Shown here in pieces: positions 14,888 through 20,117 of a stretch of 20,117 nucleotides of DNA. The stretch comes from an uncultured bacterium (GTDB lineage: Bacteria > Cyanobacteriota > Vampirovibrionia > Gastranaerophilales > Gastranaerophilaceae), in contig CALAWF010000043.1 of the NCBI GenBank assembly GCA_937894665.1, forward strand, positions 1 to 20,117, written 5' to 3'. The notes beneath the pieces were generated by a model. It saw only the letters and a program-made list of their open reading frames with translations, made no database searches and was not told the DNA's origin. Positions within the stretch are counted from its first letter, which is position 1; each line of letters opens with the position of its first letter. The position numbers were made by a program, and so were the translations under genes.

Positions 14888-15403
14888 ATGGCTGATACTT
14901 TACAGACTATTAAATGTCCTGCTTGTGGCAAGGAAATGGAAAAAGTTTTTATTCCTAATGAAGGCATAAATCTTGATATTTGTACACAAGGTTGTGGTGG
15001 AATTTTCTTTGACAATAGAGAGTTAGAAAAATTTGATGAGAAAGACGAAGATATTTCTAAAATTTTAGAGAAAGTTGAAGGAAAAAACTTTATCAATGTT
15101 TCGGAAAATGCAGTAAGAATATGTCCAAGCTGCGGGCAAAAAATGGTTAAAAATCATTCAAGTATTCACAATGATATTGAAGTAGATGAATGTTATGCTT
15201 GCGGAGGAAAATTCTTAGATAGAGATGAGTTGGTTAAAATCAGAACTGAATATGATACAGAAGAAGCTAGAAGTGAAGATGTTATTAAAGAAATGTACAA
15301 AACAGTTGGTCGAGAATTGGCAGAACAAGATAGAAGATATGCGGAAATAAAATCTGATAGATCTTTGTTACGTATGCTAATTACTAAAATGATGGGGGGA
15401 TAA
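14888..15403 (+). CDS. Double TFIIB-type zinc-ribbon protein
   Basis: 171 residues with two copies of a zinc-ribbon module. Copy one uses C10-x2-C13 (CPACGKEM) and C32-x3-C36 (CTQGCGGIFFDNREL). Copy two uses C79-x2-C82 (CPSCGQKM) and C102-x2-C105 (CYACGGKFLDRDEL). Each ends in the W/F-x-D-x-x-EL pattern of the zf-TFIIB family, whose bacterial members are widespread and poorly characterised. The C-terminal 50 residues are charged and helical. GAGG lies about 7 bases before the ATG. The last 27 bases overlap the 3' end of the HExxH gene on the other strand, and no terminator separates them. The first ribbon has one extra residue between its second cysteine pair compared with the second. Confidence 0.88.
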   Translation: MADTLQTIKCPACGKEMEKVFIPNEGINLDICTQGCGGIFFDNRELEKFDEKDEDISKILEKVEGKNFINVSENAVRICPSCGQKMVKNHSSIHNDIEVDECYACGGKFLDRDELVKIRTEYDTEEARSEDVIKEMYKTVGRELAEQDRRYAEIKSDRSLLRMLITKMMGG

Positions 15404-16201
15404 ATATCCGGACAAGTTGCGTAATTCTTTGTAATATCCGGAATTAAGTAATTCATAAAATCTTTTACACGTATTAGGGGCTATAATTTGAATTCTTTGC
15501 GGGTTCAGGTATAGCCCCTCTACTAATCTTGCAAATAGTTCTGTTGGCTTTTGGTAATATTTTTTTAGTTTATTGATTTTAGCAGAAATTCGGGATTGTT
15601 TTTTTCTCCAAGAATTCAATCTGATATATGCAGCAAATGCTTCTGGCATGTCGCAAAAATCCTTTTCAATATTTTCAATAGAATAGATTTCACATTTTTT
15701 GAAAAACATTCCGGTAAATAGTTTTACTCTGTCATATTTTAACAGATATTTTGCATTCGATTTTTTTATATAGTTATCAAATTCTTTAAATTTTTTTGAG
15801 CGTTGGAATTTTGGATAAGTTTTTTTTATTATTTTTTCTTGTTCTAGTATTTTTTCTTTGACAAGTTGCTTATGTTGTTCAAGTTTTTCGCATTTAGAAT
15901 TTTTGTCAACAAATAATGTTACCTCTATCAGTTCTTCTTTGTAACATTCAGTATTTGTATCATCAAATAGAATTTCCAGACTCCCTCCTGTACGTAACAT
16001 TTGCGGTTCGAGTTTGGAATGAATATAGTGAGCAAATTCGTGTAATAGTGTAGGGATTATTCTACATTCCGGAATATTGTTAGATATATCAATTCGGTTT
16101 TTCATATAAAAACCTTGATGTCCACGAGCTTTTGTTGTTGTGTGAACTTCCAGACCTAAACTTTTAAAATATTTGATTAACTCTTTTTCTCTTAATCCCA
16201 T
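15377..16201 (-). CDS. HExxH metallopeptidase-like protein
   Basis: 274 residues from the ATG at 16201. An in-frame TTG at 16249 lies inside a terminator hairpin and is unlikely to be used. H54-E55-x-x-H58 (TLLHEFAHYIH) is a zinc metallopeptidase motif. Two later, similar segments could supply the third, glutamate ligand: MPEAFAAYIR (E187) and PTELFARLVEG (E221); the second fits gluzincin-type usage better. A Lys-rich helical insert (about 95-165) separates them. There is no signal peptide or membrane segment, so it is probably cytoplasmic. I cannot assign it to a named family; IrrE/ImmA-like or phage-type peptidases are possibilities. There is no ribosome site, but TATAAT ends six bases before the ATG, fitting leaderless transcription. 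It overlaps the zinc-ribbon gene tail-to-tail by 27 bases. Confidence 0.78.
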   Translation of the reverse strand: MGLREKELIKYFKSLGLEVHTTTKARGHQGFYMKNRIDISNNIPECRIIPTLLHEFAHYIHSKLEPQMLRTGGSLEILFDDTNTECYKEELIEVTLFVDKNSKCEKLEQHKQLVKEKILEQEKIIKKTYPKFQRSKKFKEFDNYIKKSNAKYLLKYDRVKLFTGMFFKKCEIYSIENIEKDFCDMPEAFAAYIRLNSWRKKQSRISAKINKLKKYYQKPTELFARLVEGLYLNPQRIQIIAPNTCKRFYELLNSGYYKELRNLSGYLSPHHFSN

Positions 16202-16207
16202 AGGTAT

Positions 16208-16213
16208 ATTATA
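16208..16213 (-). promoter_or_regulatory. -10 box for a possible leaderless HExxH transcript
   Basis: A perfect TATAAT read on the - strand, six bases before the ATG at 16201, just downstream of the terminator hairpin of the perR-rubredoxin unit. No good -35 is seen at 16-18 bases, so support is moderate. Confidence 0.4.
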
Positions 16214-16220
16214 TTGCAAA

Positions 16221-16261
16221 AAATTAGCGGAATCGAATTTTAAATCCAATTCCGCTAATTT
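16221..16261. terminator. Terminator of the perR-rubredoxin unit
   Basis: A perfect 13-bp stem (AAATTAGCGGAAT 16221-16233 with 16249-16261) and a 15-base loop, starting 18 bases after the rubredoxin stop. On the - strand it is followed by a T-run. On the + strand an even longer T-run follows, so it may also stop readthrough from the zinc-ribbon gene. Confidence 0.8.
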
Positions 16262-16279
16262 CTTTTTTTTATTTAATGA

Positions 16280-16420
16280 TTAGTTTTCTTTTTCAAATTG
16301 GTCTTTGCCAACACTGCATAGTGGGCAAACATAATCGTCCGGTAAATCTTCAAATTTTACTCCATCGTTTTCTGCCGGATCATAAACATAACCGCACACT
16401 GTACAAACCCATTTTTCCAT
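16280..16420 (-). CDS. Short rubredoxin
   Basis: A 46-residue protein that I translated directly: MEKWVCTVCGYVYDPAEND, then GVKFEDLPDDYVCPLCSVGK, ending in DQFEKEN. It carries the two iron-binding pairs C6-x2-C9 and C32-x2-C35 and the rubredoxin landmarks YVYDP and FEDLPDDYVCP. Rubredoxins are small one-iron electron carriers in the cytoplasm, often feeding peroxide- or oxygen-reducing enzymes in anaerobes. Most have 52-54 residues; the roughly 7-residue loop between PAE and FEDL is missing here, as in the 45-residue Desulfovibrio desulfuricans protein. The second pair is followed by Ser where Gly is usual. It begins two bases after the perR-like stop, so it shares that promoter and probably its peroxide control. 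Confidence 0.93.
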   Translation of the reverse strand: MEKWVCTVCGYVYDPAENDGVKFEDLPDDYVCPLCSVGKDQFEKEN

Positions 16421-16422
16421 AA

Positions 16423-16812
16423 TTAAACATTTTCCTTTCTCTTTTTACAATCACTACATATACCATGAAATACTATATCATGACTTTTCACTTCAAAGCC
16501 CATAGCCTCTTGGGTATTTTTTACCAAGTCTGGGGCTACTCCAGCTGGGACATCAAAAACTCTTTTACATTTTTCACAGATAAAATGATAATGCTCAAAA
16601 GTATTGTGGTCAAAGTGAGCTGAAGGTTCTAAGCCATCAATTTTCTTTATCAATCCTGCTTCTGCTAGTTGATTTAAGTTTCGGTATAAAGTTGTTATTC
16701 CAACATTAGAATTTTCTTTTTTTAGAAATTCCAAAAGAGTTTCTGCTGTCGGATGGACAGCATTTTGTGTTAAAACATCAAGGATTTTTTCTCTTTGTTT
16801 GGAATAATTCAT
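16423..16812 (-). CDS. perR: Fur-family regulator, PerR-like
   Basis: 129 residues: a winged-helix DNA-binding domain (about 1-65, with GITTLYRNLNQLAEAGLI) and a dimerisation domain with the structural zinc cysteines C79-x2-C82 and C119-x2-C122. Aligned by eye with Bacillus subtilis PerR, all five regulatory metal ligands are present: H20 (HPTAE), D68, H74 and H76 (EHYHFIC) and D87. Asp at the last position is the PerR state associated with peroxide sensing, where Fur proteins usually carry Glu. The N-terminal helix is shorter than usual by about 17 residues. Co-transcription with rubredoxin supports an oxidative-stress role. The promoter carries a Fur/Per-box-like palindrome, so it is probably autoregulated. 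Iron-sensing Fur remains an alternative. Confidence 0.9.
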   Translation of the reverse strand: MNYSKQREKILDVLTQNAVHPTAETLLEFLKKENSNVGITTLYRNLNQLAEAGLIKKIDGLEPSAHFDHNTFEHYHFICEKCKRVFDVPAGVAPDLVKNTQEAMGFEVKSHDIVFHGICSDCKKRKENV

Positions 16813-16825
16813 AAATCACCTAAAT

Positions 16826-16840
16826 TGATAACTATTATCA
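16826..16840. promoter_or_regulatory. Fur/Per-box-like operator of perR-rubredoxin
   Basis: Read on the - strand this is TGATAATAGTTATCA, one base different from the Bacillus-type Fur box TGATAATNATTATCA and close to the Per box TTATAATNATTATAA. It abuts the -10 box and covers the transcription start, a classic autorepression position. Confidence 0.75.
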
Positions 16841-16868
16841 TTTTACTTGGTATTTAAGTTTTTGTCAA
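16840..16868 (-). promoter_or_regulatory. Promoter of perR-rubredoxin
   Basis: A perfect TTGACA (16863-16868), 17 bases, TAAAAT (16840-16845), read on the - strand. The -35 box begins 3 bases after the stop codon of the upstream membrane protein gene. Ribosome site AGGTGAT precedes the ATG. Confidence 0.8.
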
Positions 16869-16871
16869 TGG

Positions 16872-18191
16872 TTAAGCAACTTTATTCTCTTTTGATAACT
16901 TTTCTTCAATATCTTTTTTAACTTGATATTCTGGGCTGAAATGTCTAACTGCAAGCATAATTGCAGGTGCTAAAATACCCAAAGCTCCGATACAAGCACC
17001 CATATTTTTCAATACGGCCGTTTTCTTGAAGTTTCTAACTGATTTGAAGAAGTCATCTAAAGATTCTCCAGATTTTTCGTATTGGTTAAGAAGTTTTTCT
17101 AATTTTTTGCTAACACCTCTTAAGTCGTTTAAATCAATGAATTTTCTAGTATCAACTTTCTCGGTCTTTTTAGCAAAGAATAATTTATCTTCTTTTAGCA
17201 TCTGAATTACGTCAGAATCTTTAGCAAAATCAATTACGATGTTTTTATTTTCAGGTTTTACTGCGAATTTATAAATATCAACATCTGAAATATCAGCAGC
17301 TTTAAATTCTGCTAGGTGTTTTTTAAGGGTTCCGTTTTTAAATGATTCTTTCAACTTGTCATTAAAGATTACTCTGGCATCTAAGTCGATTGATTTACCT
17401 TTTTTGTCAGCATGTTTTTCAAGTGCTTTTGAAATCATTGGACCTGCCAAATACATAAATGCCCAGAAACTTCCCTCTTTGATTACATAACCAAAGAAAT
17501 CTTGTGGATTTCTTGCGTGGGTAAGTCTTTCTCCTGTAATTGAAGCATCAACAATCATAAGATTTTTTACTGGGTCAAAGATGAAATCTTGAACCCCACC
17601 TGTAAATGAAACTTTTGCAGGATTTTGAGCTTTATTTTGTTGTTTTGTTTCCTCTTCTTTATTTGTTTTTCCTGTGAAGGTATCTTGCTTTTCAGGATGT
17701 TTAGCAAGGTAATCTTTTTTGATTTGATTTTCTGTATATTGGTGTCTAAATTTTGTTAAACCAAAGTATGTTAAAGTTGTCAAAAGTGTTGATGCTGCAA
17801 ATTTTGCAATGCTTAAACCTTTTGCTAGTTTTTGATGAGATGTTGCATATTCAATACTTTCTTTGATTGCTTTAGTTGGGGCAAATTCTTTTGCTGCTGC
17901 TAAAATTTCTGGATTTTTAAATAATCTTACATCAACATTTGGATCAATTTTAGCCGGTTTGAACATTATTTTGTCCAAAAGAAATTTGTACGCCGGAATT
18001 CCTCCAAGCCATATTGCTTGAGTTCCGAATTCATCAATAAATCTATCTTTTCCCTCTACTGTGTCCCCTGCAATATATGAAGCGGCTGTTAAACCGCAAC
18101 TGTTAGCTACATCTTTGATAGCTAATGGGACTAAAGAACTGTTATTTCCTAGTGTGGAGTATATTGTACTTGCTGTTATATTTAGTATCAT
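16872..18191 (-). CDS. Membrane protein of unknown family
   Basis: 439 residues that I do not recognise. Hydrophobic segments at about 58-76 (AIWLGGIPAYKFLLDKIMF), 128-147, 241-256 and 396-415 (MGACIGALGILAPAIMLAV) suggest up to four membrane passes without a cleavable signal peptide. A charged, low-complexity stretch (about 165-192) separates the second and third, bordered by two short similar motifs, TFTGKT and VSFTGG. A large, Lys/Asp-rich soluble region lies at about 258-390. The start is supported by AAAGGAAA before the ATG. There is no terminator before the perR promoter that begins right after its stop. A structured RNA candidate with a terminator lies about 220 bases upstream. It looks like a lineage-specific protein; no function is proposed. 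Confidence 0.75.
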   Translation of the reverse strand: MILNITASTIYSTLGNNSSLVPLAIKDVANSCGLTAASYIAGDTVEGKDRFIDEFGTQAIWLGGIPAYKFLLDKIMFKPAKIDPNVDVRLFKNPEILAAAKEFAPTKAIKESIEYATSHQKLAKGLSIAKFAASTLLTTLTYFGLTKFRHQYTENQIKKDYLAKHPEKQDTFTGKTNKEEETKQQNKAQNPAKVSFTGGVQDFIFDPVKNLMIVDASITGERLTHARNPQDFFGYVIKEGSFWAFMYLAGPMISKALEKHADKKGKSIDLDARVIFNDKLKESFKNGTLKKHLAEFKAADISDVDIYKFAVKPENKNIVIDFAKDSDVIQMLKEDKLFFAKKTEKVDTRKFIDLNDLRGVSKKLEKLLNQYEKSGESLDDFFKSVRNFKKTAVLKNMGACIGALGILAPAIMLAVRHFSPEYQVKKDIEEKLSKENKVA

Positions 18192-18407
18192 TTCTATTTC
18201 CTTTTACAGGGACAAAAATCCCCTGCCTCAACATGTGTATTACAAGCCCCAAATTAAATTCATTAATTTCACGATTGGAGCATTCGCTTTTATTGTTGAG
18301 TTTCGTCGAATATTTCTATGTTTCATTATTTCTACCTTCACTTTTTTACTAAATTCTATAAACCTGAATAATTGCCCTTTTTACAATTAATTTTTACCTT
18401 TTGTTAC

Positions 18408-18518
18408 AAAAAACAAGACCTTGAATGTTCATCAAGGTCTTGTTTTAAAACTTATACCAACGCAGAATAGATGCCTCGTTATTAAAACAAGCCTTTCAAA
18501 CATCTTCTGCTACGTCGG
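18408..18518 (-). ncRNA. Candidate structured RNA ending in a strong terminator
   Basis: Read on the - strand, CCGAC (18518-18514) pairs with GUUGG (18461-18457). GCAGAA (18510-18505) pairs with UUCUGC (18467-18462), GAUG (18504-18501) with CAUC (18473-18470), and an inner hairpin CUUGUU (18491-18486) with AACGAG (18480-18475) has a UUAAU loop. Asymmetric bulges (GUA, UA and a 9-base purine-rich loop) interrupt the arm. A perfect 15-bp terminator (18410-18424 with 18432-18446, loop of 7) and a run of six T follow. The two non-Watson-Crick positions are G-U pairs on this strand but A-C clashes on the other, which favours - strand transcription. It is either an independent small RNA or an attenuated leader for the membrane protein gene. 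I match it to no known RNA family and see no clear promoter. Confidence 0.5.
18410..18446. terminator. Perfect 15-bp terminator hairpin
   Basis: AAAACAAGACCTTGA (18410-18424) is exactly complementary to 18432-18446. On the - strand it is followed by TTTTTTG; on the + strand only by TTTTAAAA. No protein gene ends next to it on either strand, which is what drew attention to the RNA candidate beside it. Confidence 0.85.
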
Positions 18519-18628
18519 TTTAGATTATTCATAAAAAGATTCCTATATTGGTTTACTTCTTAAAACTACCACAATAGTAATTTAAAATCAAGTGTATAAA
18601 ATACAATTTATTTAAAAATGTAACATTA

Positions 18629-18657
18629 ATGCCAACTTATTCCTAAAAATATATACT
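18629..18657 (+). promoter_or_regulatory. Likely promoter of the 320-residue membrane protein
   Basis: ATGCCA (18629-18634), 17 bases, TATACT (18652-18657). The start of transcription would be about 25-30 bases before the ATG at 18692. In this AT-rich stretch chance matches are common. Confidence 0.4.
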
Positions 18658-18691
18658 AAAAAATGAATAAAAATATACAGGAGAATAGATT

Positions 18692-19654
18692 ATGTTGCCG
18701 GAAGACGGAAACGAAGAACATAAATTTGAGAATGATGAAACTACAATTGAAGATTATTTAGATAAGTTTACTGTATCTAAAAAGGAAGAAAAGAAAGTTT
18801 TTATCACAAAACATGATAATAATTCAGGAGAAGGAGAAGAAGCACCGGAAAGTATTGCATATAAATTCAATTGGGGTGCATTTCTATTCAACTGGATTTG
18901 GGCTATCAAGTATAAAAAATGGTGGTTGATGGCTATTCCTGCGATGTTATTTATTCCGTACGGTTTTATTCCTGCCGGAGTTCTTTGTATCTGGGCTGGA
19001 ATGAAAGGTAATCAATGGGCTTGGGAAGAAGTTCAGTATAAAAATGAAGAGGATTTCCACGAGGCTCAAAGGAAATGGGTAAAAGCGTGGTTGGGAATTT
19101 TCGCAGTCTTTGTGGTGGTTGGACTATTGGTTTTAGCTTCTATGCCAAAGCAAAAGCAACTAGAAACTCAAGAAAATATGACATCTATTCCTGCAACAAC
19201 AAGAGAAATGAGAATCCCGGAAGAAGTTTATCAAAATACGACTGCTCAAGATAGGTATAGTGAATATTTGGGTTCTGATAAATATATCATATATTGGGTA
19301 AGATATAAAAATGATTTTGAACTTTCTAATCTTGAATATATTCAAAATAGAATGGGCATGAGAAATGAAGCTGTACAAAATAAGTTTATTCTCGCTCCTA
19401 ACCTTGTGGAAATTCACGATGGGAACGGTAATGTTATTGAATCAAGAAAAAGTATTCGTATGAATAAATATGATTTAAAACCAAATTGTGAAAATCCAAA
19501 CAAAACTTGCTTTGAGGGCTGGTTATATGAAAATTGTTATAATAAATATTGTATAATTAATCCTACAACTAAATCTTATGTAAAAGTTGGTGGTAAAAAG
19601 AACGTAGTTCCTCAAGCAATCAAAGCCTTTAACAGATGGCATTCTGAAAGATAG
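18692..19654 (+). CDS. Membrane protein with DUF2628-like segment and Cys-containing tail
   Basis: 320 residues. An acidic, disordered N terminus (1-50) precedes YKFNWGAFLFNWIWAIKYKKWW (57-78), a pattern seen in DUF2628-type membrane proteins (FNWxAFxFxxxWxxYxKxW). Hydrophobic segments follow at about 79-103 and 132-150. The last 165 residues are soluble, with several tyrosines and five cysteines clustered in KPNCENPNKTCFEGWLYENC and just after it. If exported, they would form disulfides; topology cannot be settled by eye. AGGAGA lies 7 bases before the ATG. It stands alone on the + strand, divergent from the RNA candidate. Function is unknown; the tail resembles the exported heads of the local pilin-like proteins only in composition. 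Confidence 0.8.
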   Translation: MLPEDGNEEHKFENDETTIEDYLDKFTVSKKEEKKVFITKHDNNSGEGEEAPESIAYKFNWGAFLFNWIWAIKYKKWWLMAIPAMLFIPYGFIPAGVLCIWAGMKGNQWAWEEVQYKNEEDFHEAQRKWVKAWLGIFAVFVVVGLLVLASMPKQKQLETQENMTSIPATTREMRIPEEVYQNTTAQDRYSEYLGSDKYIIYWVRYKNDFELSNLEYIQNRMGMRNEAVQNKFILAPNLVEIHDGNGNVIESRKSIRMNKYDLKPNCENPNKTCFEGWLYENCYNKYCIINPTTKSYVKVGGKKNVVPQAIKAFNRWHSER

Positions 19655-19699
19655 TTGAATATATTCTAAAATACTTAAATCTTTGTTTTATATAGAAAA

Positions 19700-19887
19700 T
19701 TAATTTAATTCATAAAGCAACCGATATGCTAGTTTTAATTTTTTCTTATCCATAATATTCAATAATTCTTGAATGTCATTAGCTTCATCATTCCAAGTAA
19801 CAAAATCACAATCAAAATCCCCTCTATGACCTTAGAAATTGTGTCAGTATATTTCTTTTTGTTTATTATTGGTCTTAATTCTCTCAT
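19700..19887 (-). pseudogene. Frameshifted small gene (62 codons if one G is restored)
   Basis: An ATG at 19887 with GAGGA seven bases upstream opens MRELRPIINKKKYTDTISKV, but the frame then becomes hydrophobic and stops early. In the next frame, a protein-like stretch (GDFDCDFVTWNDEANDIQEL, then LNIMDKKKLKLAYRLLYELN) runs to a stop at 19700. It is closed at its left end by a TAA that no start codon follows. Adding one base to the run of four G at 19819-19822 joins both halves into a single 62-residue acidic/helical protein with no other change. It may be a real pseudogene, a phase-variable tract or a sequencing error. I do not recognise the protein. Confidence 0.45.
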
Positions 19888-19945
19888 TTTTTATCCTCAT
19901 AGACTTGACAATCTAAAAAAAAATAATAAATAATATAAGTAGAAG

Positions 19946-19987
19946 ACTTAAAGGATAGGCTCAATTAAAGAAAACCGCCCTTTAAGT
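19946..19987. terminator. Hairpin over the end of the partial gene
   Basis: ACTTAAAGG (19946-19954) and CCTTTAAGT (19979-19987) form a 9-bp stem with a 24-base loop. The right arm contains the stop codon of the partial gene. A run of seven T follows on the + strand; the - strand has only loose T-rich sequence further down. Terminator function is moderate at best. Confidence 0.4.
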
Positions 19988-20117
19988 TTTTTTGTACAAT
20001 AAATTTCCACGTTTTTGTTCCCTTTTTATAAAATCTACATCTTTGGCATAATAACTACTAATTATATTTAAAACCTCTCCAGTAGGTTTTATTGCGACAA
20101 TTAAAGGGGTTTGATGC
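19982..20117 (-). CDS. 3' end of a gene cut by the window edge; phage-type domain look
   Basis: Only the last 44 codons are present, reading HQTPLIVAIKPTGEVLNIIS then SYYAKDVDFIKREQKRGNLL and YKKT, ending at TAA (19984-19982). The pattern (V)AIKPxGEVxxIxSxYxKD...I.....GNLLY reminds me of C-terminal domains found in prophage MuF-like or large polyvalent proteins, some of which are thought to be nucleases. This is recall from motif style, and 44 residues cannot settle it. A small broken ORF follows on the same strand about 95 bases downstream. Together they could mark the edge of a prophage or integrated element lying to the right. Confidence 0.6.
   Translation of the reverse strand, partial: HQTPLIVAIKPTGEVLNIISSYYAKDVDFIKREQKRGNLLYKKT

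Noticed and set aside
16202..16249. TTG start at 16249 for the HExxH gene
   Set aside because: It would put the start codon inside the terminator stem of the perR-rubredoxin unit and has no ribosome site; the ATG at 16201 is preferred.
18240..18326. A 28-residue ORF on the - strand with GAAGG upstream
   Set aside because: It is too short, has no recognisable features, and such ORFs arise by chance in AT-rich sequence; it could still be a leader peptide of the membrane protein gene.
18061..18390. Open frames on the + strand opposite the membrane protein start
   Set aside because: They are largely antisense to a better-supported gene, lack ribosome sites and have a low-complexity Phe/Ile/Ser-rich composition typical of shadow frames.
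1..20117. CRISPR arrays, insertion sequences, tRNA or rRNA genes
   Set aside because: I saw no regularly spaced repeats, no transposase motifs or terminal repeats, and no cloverleaf or rRNA core sequences in the window.

Overview
The window is a low-GC, gene-dense bacterial chromosome segment. The organism is Gram-negative: it carries a lipid A and heptose gene block (lpxD, lpxC, fabZ and an rfaE2-type nucleotidyltransferase). It also carries two prepilin-like proteins with a very stereotyped leader and hydrophobic segment (LITLGVIGVVAAMTIP), NarL-type regulators of cyanobacterial flavour, and a PerR plus rubredoxin pair that suggests an anaerobe. Together these point to the non-photosynthetic sister group of Cyanobacteria (Vampirovibrionia/Melainabacteria, probably gut Gastranaerophilales). 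That placement is an inference from motif style, not from a marker-gene search.

Layout, left to right. 30-1785 (+): a stand-alone receiver protein translationally packed against a GspE/PilB-like protein with an eroded active site. 2046-4910 (-): an envelope operon rfaE2-lpxD-lpxC-fabZ with a promoter in front and a perfect 16-bp hairpin behind. 5013-6297 (-): asd followed by a small unknown gene. 6402-7395: a pilin-like gene (-) divergent from a small XRE regulator (+). 7465-8214 (-): dapB. 8317-13439 (-): a five-gene signalling operon with a strong promoter, encoding in order GAF-HD-GYP, periplasmic TPR protein, two tandem REC-LuxR regulators and a pentapeptide-repeat protein. 13561-14811: a second pilin(-)/XRE(+) divergent pair. 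14888-15403 (+): a double zinc-ribbon protein whose 3' end overlaps an HExxH protein gene (-). 16280-16812 (-): a perR-like gene plus a 46-residue rubredoxin, with a Fur-box-like operator on the promoter. 16872-18191 (-): an unrecognised membrane protein. 18408-18518 (-): a candidate structured RNA ending in a strong terminator. 18692-19654 (+): a membrane protein. 19700-20117 (-): a frameshifted small ORF and the 3' end of a gene with a phage-like look.

How it fits together. asd and dapB are both steps of the diaminopimelate/lysine pathway, which with the lpx/rfaE2 block makes the left half largely an envelope-building region. The signalling operon has two response regulators and a c-di-GMP-type hydrolase domain but no histidine kinase. 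The receiver/PilB-like pair and the pilin-like genes suggest pilus or secretion-type surface functions, but the core assembly genes are not in this window.

The main unexplained items are the structured RNA at 18408-18518, the repeated pilin/XRE module with promoter-proximal inverted repeats, the degenerate PilB-like ATPase, and several lineage-specific proteins.
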